A program made the position numbers and the translations under genes. Below are positions 1 to 7,832 of a DNA stretch of 64,000 nucleotides, one piece after another. Source of the stretch: SCUD01 sp036824505 (GTDB lineage Bacteria > Pseudomonadota > Gammaproteobacteria > Steroidobacterales > Steroidobacteraceae); NCBI GenBank assembly GCA_036824505.1, contig DAITAA010000002.1, positions 62,001-126,000 of the forward strand, read 5' to 3'. How positions within the stretch are numbered: position 1 is the first letter of the stretch; each line of letters begins with the position of its first letter. The notes below the pieces were generated by a model that saw only the letters and a list, made by a program, of their open reading frames with translations, had not been told where the DNA came from and searched no databases.

Positions 1-1
1 A

Positions 2-109
2 CCCTATACCCGCGAGCTGATCAGTCTCGGGGAGAGCGACGCAGAGGCGCGGCGCGCCGAGATCAGCTCATTCCTCGGCCTGGACCATCACTTCGCCAGG
101 GCGTTGTGA
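2..109 (+). CDS. C-terminal fragment of an unidentified protein, possibly patatin-like
   Basis: An open frame enters from the left edge and ends at a TGA at 107-109. The visible 35 residues begin PYTRELISLGESDAEARR and end in FARAL. The pattern YTRxLIxLGxxDAxxRRxEIxxFL resembles, from memory, the C-terminal tail of bacterial patatin-like phospholipases, but no catalytic motif is in view, so this is a guess. The gene runs convergently to rapZ, and the last 22 bases of the two coding regions overlap. If the frame is real, the NPr gene that often follows rapZ in enterobacteria is not at this place. Confidence 0.45.
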   Translation, partial: PYTRELISLGESDAEARRAEISSFLGLDHHFARAL

Positions 110-951
110 CGCACGAGCAATTGCGGGTAGCGCTGCCGGAAGTGTGCAGCGAGGCGCTCGACCAGATAAACCGAGCGATGCTGGCCGCCGGTGCAGCCCA
201 CAGCGACGGTCAGGTAGCCGCGATTTGCGGCCTCGTAGTCCGGAATGCGGCCGTCCAGGAAACGCACTAGGTCGTCGGCCATGCGGTGCACCTGCGGGCT
301 CGCCTCGAGGAATGCGACCACCGGGGCGTCGCGTCCGGTCAATGCCTGCAGCGCAGGCTCCCAGTAGGGGTTCGGCAGCGTGCGAGTGTCGAACACGAAA
401 TCGGCATCGCCCGGCGTGCCGTGCTTGAAGCCGAATGACTCGAACAGGATCGATAGCCGGCCGGGGCTCTGGGATTCAACGCGCTGCCCGATCAGGTCCC
501 GGAGTTCGTGGACACTCATGCGCGAGGTGTCGATGACCAGATCGGCGCTGTCGATCAGCGGATGCAGCAGCCGGCGCTCCTCGGCGATCGCATCGGCGAG
601 ACTGCGGCTGGCGCCCGCCAGCGGATGACGGCGGCGCGTCTCCCCGTAGCGCCGCAGCAGCACCTCGTCTTCCGCATGCAGGTACAGGATCTCGCAGCGC
701 AGGCCGGCTTTCTTCAGGTCCGTGATCAAGGCGGGTATCGATGCGAGGTCATCGGGGCGATTGCGCGCGTCCAGGCCGACCGCAAGGCGACGATAAATGG
801 GCTCCTCGGTCTGCACCGAATGCGCGACCAGGCCCTGCACAAGGCCTGCCGGGATGTTGTCGATGCAGTACCAGCCGAGATCCTCGAGCATGTTGAGCGC
901 CACGCTCTTGCCCGAGCCCGACAGGCCGCTGACGACGATCAGGCGGATCAT
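88..951 (-). CDS. rapZ: RapZ, RNase adapter protein / nucleotide-binding protein
   Basis: The 287-residue product matches RapZ (YvcJ family) over its full length. The N-terminal domain has a Walker A motif GLSGSGKS at residues 9-16. The C-terminal half holds the conserved GCTGGQHRSVYLVERLA stretch. In Escherichia coli RapZ binds the sRNA GlmZ, guides its cleavage by RNase E and so controls glucosamine-6-phosphate synthase and the supply of cell-envelope precursors. Here it is the last gene of the kdsD-to-rapZ run and starts 28 bp after hpf. The nitrogen-PTS gene ptsN, which usually lies between hpf and rapZ, is missing. The 3' end overlaps a convergent partial gene. Confidence 0.95.
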   Translation of the reverse strand: MIRLIVVSGLSGSGKSVALNMLEDLGWYCIDNIPAGLVQGLVAHSVQTEEPIYRRLAVGLDARNRPDDLASIPALITDLKKAGLRCEILYLHAEDEVLLRRYGETRRRHPLAGASRSLADAIAEERRLLHPLIDSADLVIDTSRMSVHELRDLIGQRVESQSPGRLSILFESFGFKHGTPGDADFVFDTRTLPNPYWEPALQALTGRDAPVVAFLEASPQVHRMADDLVRFLDGRIPDYEAANRGYLTVAVGCTGGQHRSVYLVERLAAHFRQRYPQLLVRHNALAK

Positions 952-979
952 GGATGGCTGCTGTCGGTGTACGGCCGCT

Positions 980-1300
980 TCAAGTCGGCCGGTTTCGCTG
1001 TATGTCAGCCGCGTGGTGATCGGTCAGCTTTTCCTTGTGCTTGCGCATGCGCCGGTCGAGCTTGTCGGCCAGGGCATCGATTGCCGCGTACATGTCACCG
1101 TCGATTGCGTCGGCATGGATGACCGCTCCACTGACACCCAGCGTTGCCTCTGCCTTGTGCTCGAGCTTTTCGACCGTCAACACGCAGCGAACGTCAATCA
1201 CTTGATCGAAATGACGCACAACGCGCTCCATTTTCTTCTCGACGTATCCCCGCAAGGCCGGAGTCACATCAATGTGGTGGCCAGTGAGCGTCAATTGCAT
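980..1300 (-). CDS. hpf: Ribosome hibernation promoting factor (short HPF / YhbH)
   Basis: This 106-residue protein is the short form of HPF. It starts MQLTLTGHHIDVTPALRGYV and has the alpha/beta fold sequence typical of the sigma-54 modulation protein family, with no C-terminal dimerisation domain. It would bind the 30S decoding region and promote formation of 100S inactive ribosomes in stationary phase. The ATG overlaps the end of rpoN by 10 bp, and a GGAG Shine-Dalgarno sits inside the rpoN 3' end, so the two are probably translationally coupled. The rpoN-hpf order is standard in proteobacteria. Confidence 0.95.
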   Translation of the reverse strand: MQLTLTGHHIDVTPALRGYVEKKMERVVRHFDQVIDVRCVLTVEKLEHKAEATLGVSGAVIHADAIDGDMYAAIDALADKLDRRMRKHKEKLTDHHAADIQRNRPT

Positions 1301-2736
1301 GGTGAACTCCTTTTTTGTGTGGCAAGGCGTCGGCGCTCGCTCGAGGTTGGAATGCCGAGCGCCTCCCGGTACTTGGCAACTGTGCGCCGCGCGACGTGAA
1401 CTCCCCCGGTGGAAAGCATCTCCGCGATCTGGCTGTCGGACAGCGGCCGGGCTGGCGGCTCCTGGCTGATCAGCTTGCGGATTTTCGCACGGATCGCGGT
1501 CGATGAGACGCCGGCGCCGTCATCGCCCGGCACCTGGCTGGAAAAGAAATAGCGGAACTCGAAGACCCCGCGCGGCGTGTGCAGGTACTTGCCGGTGGTC
1601 ACCCGCGAGACGGTGGATTCGTGCAACTGCACGGCATCCGCAATGTCGCGCAGGATCATCGGCTGCATGGATTCCTCGCCGCGATCGAGAAAAGCGGATT
1701 GCCGTTCGACGATCGAACGTGCAACACGCAGCATCGTGTCATTGCGGATCTCGAGGCTGCGCAGCAGCCAGCGCGCTTCCTGCAGCTGCGTGCGCAATAC
1801 CGCGTGATCGGCCGCGCGCGTGATCATCGCAGCGTAGCCGTCGTTGAGGCGCACGCGCGGCACCGAAGCCGGATTCAGCTCGACGGTCCAGCCCTGCGGC
1901 GAGCGGCGCGCGTACACATCCGGCACGACGTATTCGGTGCGCATCGGCTGTATCGTCGAGCCGGGGCGCGGGTGGCAGCTGCGAACGAGCGCGAGCGCTA
2001 TGTCAAGTTCCTCACCGCTGCAGTGCATCTGGCGTTGCAGCAAGGAGAACTGCTGCTCTGCCACGAGATCGAGATGCTGGTGAGCCAGCTCGAGCGCGGT
2101 ATCGAGTCCCGGCGTGGCAGGATCGAGCTGCCGCAGCTGCAATTCGATGCACTCGGCAACCGTTCTTGCTGCGACGCCTGCGGGATCGAACTGCTGCACA
2201 ATCGCCAGCACGGCCTCGATCTCGGACTCGCTGGCGCCTATTTCCGGCGCGACTGCTTCCGCGATTGCCTGCAGGGTTTCCGTCAGGTAACCGTCATCAT
2301 TGATCGCATCGATCAGGGCGCGGCCGATCGTGAGTGCAGCGGCCGGCAGCCGCGCCATCTCGAGCTGCCAGACCAGGTGGTCCTGCAGCGTCTCGCCGGC
2401 CCCATCGTTGAATTCCTGCACACCATCGCCGCTGCGCGCCCAGGGTGCCTCCGACTCGGCGGCGGTCGGCTCGGTCCAGTCGTCGCTGATCTCGACGACC
2501 GGTTCATCGGTTTCGGCGGCTTCCCGGTCATTGCGGTTGTCGTCCGCAATGGCTTCGAGCGATGCGGTGGATTCGAAGTCCTCCACTGGCTCGAGCATCA
2601 CGTTGGTCTCGAGCGCCTGCTGGATCTGGGCCTGTAGTTCGAGTGACGGCAGTTGCAACAGCCGAATCGCCTGCTGCAGCTGTGGCGTCATCGTCAGCTG
2701 CTGGCCGATCCGGAGTTGCAGGGAGGGTTTCATCAT
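1291..2736 (-). CDS. rpoN: RNA polymerase sigma-54 factor
   Basis: The product is 481 residues, with all three parts of RpoN. The N-terminal glutamine-rich region I (MKPSLQLRIGQQLTMTPQLQ) contacts activators. An acidic linker spans roughly residues 50-115, followed by the core-binding domain. The RpoN box ARRTVAKYRE at residues 449-458 recognises the -24 element. Two adjacent ATG codons can serve as start. The gene sits 30 bp after lptB and overlaps hpf. A sigma-54 promoter for pilA and the cognate activator pilR lie in the same window, so at least one target is visible. Confidence 0.97.
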   Translation of the reverse strand: MMKPSLQLRIGQQLTMTPQLQQAIRLLQLPSLELQAQIQQALETNVMLEPVEDFESTASLEAIADDNRNDREAAETDEPVVEISDDWTEPTAAESEAPWARSGDGVQEFNDGAGETLQDHLVWQLEMARLPAAALTIGRALIDAINDDGYLTETLQAIAEAVAPEIGASESEIEAVLAIVQQFDPAGVAARTVAECIELQLRQLDPATPGLDTALELAHQHLDLVAEQQFSLLQRQMHCSGEELDIALALVRSCHPRPGSTIQPMRTEYVVPDVYARRSPQGWTVELNPASVPRVRLNDGYAAMITRAADHAVLRTQLQEARWLLRSLEIRNDTMLRVARSIVERQSAFLDRGEESMQPMILRDIADAVQLHESTVSRVTTGKYLHTPRGVFEFRYFFSSQVPGDDGAGVSSTAIRAKIRKLISQEPPARPLSDSQIAEMLSTGGVHVARRTVAKYREALGIPTSSERRRLATQKRSSPCN

Positions 2737-2766
2737 GCGCGCGTTTGGCGCCTCGACGCCGCTCGG

Positions 2767-3492
2767 TTACAGGCGGAAATCCTGCCCCAAGTAGACCTTG
2801 CGGACCTCGGGATTGGCAAGGATCTCGTCGGCAGAACCGGAGGCCAGGACTGCGCCCTGGCTGACGATATAGGCGCGGCTGCAAATTCCCAATGTTTCCC
2901 GTACGTTATGATCCGTAATCAGGACGCCGATGCCGCGCTCGGCCAGATGGCGGGCGATACGCTGGATATCGTGCACCGACAGCGGATCGACACCGGCGAA
3001 GGGTTCGTCGAGCAGTATGAAGGCGGGATTGGCCGCAAGCGCCCGGGCTATCTCGACGCGTCGCCGCTCGCCGCCCGACAGGCTCATGCCGATGTTGTCC
3101 CGCAGGTGCGCGACATGCAGTTCCTCGAGAAGTTGTTCGAGCGCCACGTCGCGTGCCGCCTTGTCCAGGTCGCGACGCGTCTCGAGTATCGCCATGACGT
3201 TGTCGGCCACGTTCATGCGCCGGAACACAGAAGCCTCCTGCGGAAGGTAGCCGAGACCGCGCTGCGCGCGCGCGTGCATCGGGAGGTGCGTGATGTCCTC
3301 GCCATTCAGTTCGATGCGGCCGCCGTCGCAGGGAACGAGGCCGACGATCATGTAGAACGCCGTGGTCTTGCCGGCGCCGTTTGGCCCGAGCAGGCCGACG
3401 ACTTCTCCGCTCTCGATCTGCAGCGACAGCGAGCTGACGACCATGCGCTTCTTGTAGCTTTTCTCGAGGCCGGTGGCGGTTAGCAGGCTCAT
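2767..3492 (-). CDS. lptB: LptB, ATPase of the LPS export ABC transporter
   Basis: A 241-residue ABC ATPase. Walker A GPNGAGKT lies at residues 36-43. The signature LSGGERRRVEIARAL, the Walker B/D-loop ILLDEPFAGVDP and the switch histidine in LITDHNVRE are all intact. LptB powers extraction of lipopolysaccharide from the inner membrane with LptF/LptG and delivers it to LptC and LptA. The start codon overlaps the lptA stop by 4 bp. lptF and lptG are not in this window. The lptC-lptA-lptB-rpoN order is the classical one. Confidence 0.97.
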   Translation of the reverse strand: MSLLTATGLEKSYKKRMVVSSLSLQIESGEVVGLLGPNGAGKTTAFYMIVGLVPCDGGRIELNGEDITHLPMHARAQRGLGYLPQEASVFRRMNVADNVMAILETRRDLDKAARDVALEQLLEELHVAHLRDNIGMSLSGGERRRVEIARALAANPAFILLDEPFAGVDPLSVHDIQRIARHLAERGIGVLITDHNVRETLGICSRAYIVSQGAVLASGSADEILANPEVRKVYLGQDFRL

Positions 3493-4100
3493 TCGGGTTT
3501 CTTCGGCGGGGGCGTGGTTGCGGGTGCGGACTCCCGCTCGCGCGGCTTGATTGTGATCACGACCTGCTCACGGGAAATCACGCGCTGGTTCTCGGTACTG
3601 TAGACCAGGGTCGCGCCGGTGATCTCGTTATGCCCGTCGGAGAGCCAGGCATCACCGGCGAGTTCCACCGTGCCGCGGGCAAGATCGTAATCGATGCGAT
3701 TCCCACGGCCCTGCGCAAGCTGTGCCTCGCGGCGCTGCTCGAATGTCGCTGGTGTGCCGGTCACGGTTGCGCTCTGGATCACGCCCTTTGAGAATCGAAC
3801 GCGGGCCGTGTCGCTTGCCAGCGAACCGTCCGTCATCATGATGCGCACCGACCCGCTGAATTCCCAGCCGCTGTCCTCGAAATCAAGGCCGCTGGCCTGG
3901 GCCCGTTCGGCCGTGATCTGGGTCGGGCCCTGGACGATCGTCACATCGTTGAATATCAGCACGCTGTTCTGATAGTCGAAATCCGTCGACCGCGCCTCGA
4001 CAGTGATCGGCAGTCGACTGCGGTCCTGCGCGTGTGCAACGCAGACAGCGGCGCCAAGCAGCCAAGCCGCGATTGCAGGCTTACGGATTGAAAAGGCCAT
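3489..4100 (-). CDS. lptA: LptA, periplasmic LPS transport protein
   Basis: The 203-residue product has a signal peptide with a likely cleavage after AHA near residue 24. An OstA/LptA beta-jellyroll domain follows, starting at LPITVEARSTDFDYQNSVLI. LptA forms the periplasmic bridge that passes LPS from LptC to LptD. The last 20 or so residues are charged and proline-rich (ending PPPKKPE) and look disordered. The start lies 20 bp inside the end of lptC and the stop overlaps lptB by 4 bp, so the three lpt genes are tightly coupled. Confidence 0.93.
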   Translation of the reverse strand: MAFSIRKPAIAAWLLGAAVCVAHAQDRSRLPITVEARSTDFDYQNSVLIFNDVTIVQGPTQITAERAQASGLDFEDSGWEFSGSVRIMMTDGSLASDTARVRFSKGVIQSATVTGTPATFEQRREAQLAQGRGNRIDYDLARGTVELAGDAWLSDGHNEITGATLVYSTENQRVISREQVVITIKPRERESAPATTPPPKKPE

Positions 4101-4632
4101 GGACTTCGGATTCTAGCCGCAGGTTGCCGGCCTTCAAGTCGACCTGCATGCCGCGGGCATGCATGACGTGGCGACCAAATGTGAGCGTGACCTCCTCGCG
4201 GGTCTCGGCGTGTTCCGTTGCGGTGTCGAGTATCAGCCGTGCCGTGCTCAGTTCGCCGAGTCCGGGCTGAGTGCCGGCACGTCCGCTCATTCGCACGTCA
4301 CCCAGGAAATCGACCGCATGCGCACCGCGCGGCACGCGCGCTTCGCCCGAAGTGAGGCGCCAGCTCTGGCCCTCCAGCGCGTGGTAATCGACCACGACGT
4401 CGTGCAGCGTGACGACACCGCTGACCGGATCCTCAATGGCAGTTGCGGCCTGCAGCCCGAGCCGCAGATTTCCATCGGTGCCGAAATCCTCGAGTTCGAT
4501 GCCCGTCAGGTAGTAGCCCGGTCGCGTGGCCTCGGTCGCCGGCGTCGTGACTTCGCGCCTGAACAGGTGCCATTCGACCAGTACCGCAATCAGCGCAACC
4601 AGTGCCGCCAGCAGCACAAACCGCCCGATCAT
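4081..4632 (-). CDS. lptC: LptC, inner-membrane LPS export component
   Basis: A 183-residue protein with one N-terminal transmembrane helix (about residues 4-22) followed by a periplasmic jellyroll domain, including the family-typical YYLTGIELEDFGTDGN segment. LptC anchors the LptB2FG complex and receives LPS before handing it to LptA. It overlaps kdsC by 4 bp upstream and lptA by 20 bp downstream. Sequence conservation in this family is low, so the call leans partly on position between kdsC and lptA. Confidence 0.92.
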   Translation of the reverse strand: MIGRFVLLAALVALIAVLVEWHLFRREVTTPATEATRPGYYLTGIELEDFGTDGNLRLGLQAATAIEDPVSGVVTLHDVVVDYHALEGQSWRLTSGEARVPRGAHAVDFLGDVRMSGRAGTQPGLGELSTARLILDTATEHAETREEVTLTFGRHVMHARGMQVDLKAGNLRLESEVHGLFNP

Positions 4633-5117
4633 CGCCTGGCGCCCCGCGCCGCCAGCAGCCAGTCGCAGAATTCCCGCGCCGCGCCCTGCCCGCCGGTGGC
4701 CCGGGTCACATGGGCGGCCGCGGCCAGCACCCTGGGATGCGCATCGGCCACCGCGGCCGGGAGGCCGACCGCAGCCATCAATTCAAGATCCGGGGTGTCG
4801 TCGACCAGGCAGGCGACATGGCGCGCCTCGATCCTGGTGCGGGCCAGCAGTTCGCTGAGTGCACGGGACTTGTCGTTGACGCCCTGCGCGACGTCAGTGA
4901 CGCCGAGTTCGCGCATGCGTTCGGTGACCGCGGTCGAGCGCCGACCGGAGATCACGGCGACACGAACGCCGGCGGCAATCAGCATCCGGATGCCGTGGCC
5001 GTCCCGGACATGGAAGGACTTAAGAACCTCCCCATCCGGCCCGAACAACAAGCGGCCGTCCGTCAGCACACCATCGACGTCAAACACCACCAGGGCAATA
5101 TCGGCGGCATCCGTCAC
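4629..5117 (-). CDS. kdsC: KdsC, 3-deoxy-D-manno-octulosonate 8-phosphate phosphatase
   Basis: A 162-residue C0-type HAD phosphatase. The catalytic DVDG motif has aspartates at residues 13 and 15. Later come ISGRRS (the motif II Ser/Thr region) and CLVDDTPDLELM (the acidic motif). KdsC removes phosphate from KDO-8-P to release KDO, the inner sugar of the LPS core. It lies between kdsD and lptC with 4-bp overlaps on each side, so KDO synthesis and LPS export are encoded together. The length is close to the usual size of stand-alone KdsC. Confidence 0.96.
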   Translation of the reverse strand: MTDAADIALVVFDVDGVLTDGRLLFGPDGEVLKSFHVRDGHGIRMLIAAGVRVAVISGRRSTAVTERMRELGVTDVAQGVNDKSRALSELLARTRIEARHVACLVDDTPDLELMAAVGLPAAVADAHPRVLAAAAHVTRATGGQGAAREFCDWLLAARGARR

Positions 5118-6097
5118 ATGACCCCCGCGCGCAGCAGGTCGTGGATATTCAGCGCGCCGATCAGCACGCCGTCACCGTCCAGTACCAGCAGGCCGTTGAC
5201 CGCGTGCTTTTCCATCAACAACACCGCTTCCGCCGCCAGCTCGTCCGGACCGATGGAGCGGCAGCCTTTGGTCATGACATCGGCCATGCGGCTCTTGCGG
5301 ATGTCGATGTCGCGATCGAGCGCGCGCCGCAGGTCGCCGTCGGTGAAGATGCCGGCGACGCGCTGCTGCGCGTCGACGATCGCCGTCATGCCAAGCCGTT
5401 TGCGCGACATTTCGAGCAGGCCTTTCGTCAGCGGTGTGTCGGGACCGACCATCGGCAGGTCCGCGCCACTGCGCATCACGTCGCGCACGCGAAGCAGCAA
5501 CCTTTTTCCAATTGCGCCGCCCGGGTGGGAGAGAGCGAAGTCCGTCTCGGTGAAGCCGCGATGCCCGAGCAACGCGACCGCGAGCGCATCTCCCATCGCA
5601 AGTGCGGCCGTGGTGCTCGCAGTTGGTGCCAGGTTCAGCGGACAGGCCTCGGCCGGCACGCCGACATCGAGATGGATGACCGATTCCCGCGCAAGCGTGG
5701 ATTGTGCATTGCCGGTCATCGCGATCAGCGGCGCGTCCATGCGTTTAATGAGTGGCAGGATGGTCAGGAGTTCAGTTGTCTCGCCTGAATAGGAGATCGC
5801 GAGAACGACGTCTCCCTTGGTCAGCATGCCGAGGTCGCCATGACTCGCCTCCGCCGGATGCAGGAAAAAGGCCGGTGTGCCGGTGCTGGCGAGCGTCGCC
5901 GCGATCTTCCGGCCAATATGGCCGGACTTGCCCATGCCGGAGACGACCACGCGGCCCGCACAGGCGAGCAGCATCCGGCAGGCCCTGTCGAAATCGTCGC
6001 CCAGGCGGTCCACGAGCGCCGCGACCGCTCGCGCCTCGATTCGCAGTGCCTCCCGGCCCATTTCGACCAGGCTCTTCCCGTCGCCAGGCTTGTTCAT
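5114..6097 (-). CDS. kdsD: KdsD, D-arabinose-5-phosphate isomerase
   Basis: The N-terminal SIS domain contains VVSGMGKSGHIGRKIAATLA and the catalytic-region sequence PAEASHGDLGML, and tandem CBS domains follow at the C-terminus. It converts ribulose-5-phosphate to arabinose-5-phosphate, the first step of KDO synthesis. I chose the ATG at 6097 (MNKPGDGKSLVEMG), which gives 327 residues, the family length. The frame stays open further upstream, but that part runs through a palindromic repeat and would add a non-conserved 70-residue extension. It is the first gene of the minus-strand run. Confidence 0.95.
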   Translation of the reverse strand: MNKPGDGKSLVEMGREALRIEARAVAALVDRLGDDFDRACRMLLACAGRVVVSGMGKSGHIGRKIAATLASTGTPAFFLHPAEASHGDLGMLTKGDVVLAISYSGETTELLTILPLIKRMDAPLIAMTGNAQSTLARESVIHLDVGVPAEACPLNLAPTASTTAALAMGDALAVALLGHRGFTETDFALSHPGGAIGKRLLLRVRDVMRSGADLPMVGPDTPLTKGLLEMSRKRLGMTAIVDAQQRVAGIFTDGDLRRALDRDIDIRKSRMADVMTKGCRSIGPDELAAEAVLLMEKHAVNGLLVLDGDGVLIGALNIHDLLRAGVM

Positions 6098-6146
6098 GCG
6101 GGTGAAATCGCCAACCAAGTGCAATCGGGCATCATACACCGGCAGT

Positions 6147-6251
6147 AATTGGTGCCGGGTCGCCGGTTCGTGGTTGCCGCCGGCGCTTTTCCCGCCGCTG
6201 GATGCCGGCTCTCGCCGGCAACGACTGCCAAGCTGCGACCCGGCACCAATT
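6147..6251. repeat. 105-bp palindromic (REP/BIME-like) element between kdsD and ibaG
   Basis: The element is bounded by a perfect 17-bp inverted repeat: AATTGGTGCCGGGTCGC at 6147-6163 and its complement at 6235-6251. A second hairpin is nested inside, TGCCGGC-TCTC-GCCGGCA at 6203-6220. The 15-bp core CTGCGACCCGGCACC at 6233-6247 recurs exactly at 39772-39786 at the end of a peptidase gene. The layout is that of REP doublets mobilised by RAYT transposases. No RAYT gene is in this window. Confidence 0.75.
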
Positions 6252-6300
6252 GTCCCAATTGTCTCGGATAAGATAGCGGCCCATTTTCGAGAGAGCCGTG

Positions 6301-6546
6301 ATGACACCGGAGCAGGTGCGCAACCAGATCGAACAGGCGTTGCCGGGCGCGACAGTGGACGTGCGTTCGGATGACAACGTGCACTTCGAGGCGCTTGTCA
6401 TAGCGGCGCAGTTTGCGGGGCTCAGGACAATCCAGCGTCACCAGCTCGTCTATCGGGCGCTCGGTGCAGCGGTAGGCCGCGAGATACACGCGCTGTCGCT
6501 CGACACACCCGCGCCCGACGAGTGGGCCCACCGTGCGGCGCGCTGA
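6301..6546 (+). CDS. ibaG: IbaG / BolA-family protein (YrbA)
   Basis: An 81-residue BolA-fold protein. It begins MTPEQVRNQIEQALPGATVDV and contains the family segment HFEALVIAAQFAGLRTIQRHQLVYRALG. BolA-like proteins bind monothiol glutaredoxins and [2Fe-2S] clusters. IbaG is linked to envelope and acid-stress phenotypes. A GTG precedes the ATG, but I prefer the ATG at 6301 behind a GAGAG stretch. The family's conserved cysteine or histidine ligand is the H in DNVHFEA. It lies 11 bp before murA, the conserved ibaG-murA arrangement. The mla transport genes usually found just upstream are not here. Confidence 0.92.
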   Translation: MTPEQVRNQIEQALPGATVDVRSDDNVHFEALVIAAQFAGLRTIQRHQLVYRALGAAVGREIHALSLDTPAPDEWAHRAAR

Positions 6547-6557
6547 GTCGCCTGGCC

Positions 6558-7826
6558 ATGGATAAGCTGCAGATCTCGGGCGGTATCCGGCTTTCGGGCG
6601 AGGTGCGAGCCTCGGGCGCCAAGAATGCGGCCCTGCCGATCCTGGCGGCAGGGCTCCTGGCAGATGCGCCATTGACCATCGGAAATGTCCCGCACCTGCA
6701 CGATGTCACCACCATGATCGAATTGCTTGGCCGCATGGGCGTCGGCGTGACGGTCGGAGAGGGCATGCGGATCGAAGTCGACGGCTCGCGCCTGACGACG
6801 CCGGTTGCGCCCTACGAGCTGGTCAAGACGATGCGTGCTTCGATTCTGGTGCTCGGTCCGTTGCTCGCGCGGTATGGCGAGGCGCAGGTATCGCTGCCGG
6901 GTGGCTGTGCGATCGGAGCGCGGCCGGTCAATCTGCACGTGGCCGGCCTGGAAGCGATGGGCGCGGAAATCAGCATTGAGGGCGGCTATATCCACGCAAA
7001 GGCCGGGCGGCTGAAGGGCGCGCGGATCGTGCTGGAGACGGTTACGGTAACCGGGACCGAAAACCTGATGATGGCGGCGACACTCGCCGAAGGCCGGACC
7101 GTGATCGAGAATGCTGCGCGCGAGCCGGAGGTCGTTGACCTCGCCGGATGCCTGAATGCCATGGGCGCGGCGGTTTCCGGCGCGGGCACCGACTCGATCG
7201 TGATCGAGGGGCGCGAACGCCTCGGTGGATGCGAATACGACGTGCTGCCGGATCGCATCGAGACCGGCACATTTCTCGTCGCCGGGGCGATCACGGGCGG
7301 CCGGGTGCGTGTGCGCAGCACGCGGCCTGATCATCTTGACGCGGTGCTTGCCAAGCTGCGGGAGGCCGGCGCGATCGTCGAGACAGGGCCGGACTGGATC
7401 AGCGTCGACATGCACGGAAGACGGCCCGCCGCCGTGGATGTCCGCACTGCGCCATACCCCGGGTTTCCCACCGACATGCAGGCCCAGTTCGCCGCACTCG
7501 ATGCGATCGCCGACGGTGTCGGAACGATCGTCGAGACGATCTTCGAGAATCGCTACATGCACATGCTTGAATTGCGAAGGCTGGGCGCAACGCTCCGCAT
7601 TGAGGGGCACACGGCGGTGATCCAGGGCGTTCCGCGGCTTTCGGGTGCGCCGGTGATGGCCACCGACCTGCGCGCATCGGCGAGTTTGGTGCTGGCGGGC
7701 CTGGTCGCCGATGGCGTGACCGACGTCCAGCGCATCTACCACATCGATCGCGGCTACGAATGCATCGAGGAAAAACTGCGTCAGCTGGGCGCGAGCATCC
7801 GGCGAATACCGGGCGCGCGAACCTGA
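6558..7826 (+). CDS. murA: MurA, UDP-N-acetylglucosamine 1-carboxyvinyltransferase
   Basis: A 422-residue EPSP-synthase-fold enzyme. SGAKNAALP contains the substrate-binding Lys22-Asn23. Cys117 in LPGGCAIGARPVNLH is the catalytic cysteine (Cys115 in E. coli) that fosfomycin alkylates, so the enzyme should be fosfomycin-sensitive. It transfers enolpyruvate from PEP to UDP-GlcNAc, the first committed step of peptidoglycan synthesis. The start MDKLQISGG at 6558 follows the ibaG stop by 11 bp. An upstream in-frame ATG at 6522 would lie inside ibaG and is not conserved. It is convergent with the degS-like gene, with 6 bp between stops. Confidence 0.97.
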   Translation: MDKLQISGGIRLSGEVRASGAKNAALPILAAGLLADAPLTIGNVPHLHDVTTMIELLGRMGVGVTVGEGMRIEVDGSRLTTPVAPYELVKTMRASILVLGPLLARYGEAQVSLPGGCAIGARPVNLHVAGLEAMGAEISIEGGYIHAKAGRLKGARIVLETVTVTGTENLMMAATLAEGRTVIENAAREPEVVDLAGCLNAMGAAVSGAGTDSIVIEGRERLGGCEYDVLPDRIETGTFLVAGAITGGRVRVRSTRPDHLDAVLAKLREAGAIVETGPDWISVDMHGRRPAAVDVRTAPYPGFPTDMQAQFAALDAIADGVGTIVETIFENRYMHMLELRRLGATLRIEGHTAVIQGVPRLSGAPVMATDLRASASLVLAGLVADGVTDVQRIYHIDRGYECIEEKLRQLGASIRRIPGART

Positions 7827-7832
7827 GGCTCG

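Noticed and set aside
4602..5792. Plus-strand open frame of 396 codons opposite kdsC/kdsD
   Set aside because: Residue composition is arginine/serine/proline-rich low complexity, typical of a shadow frame.
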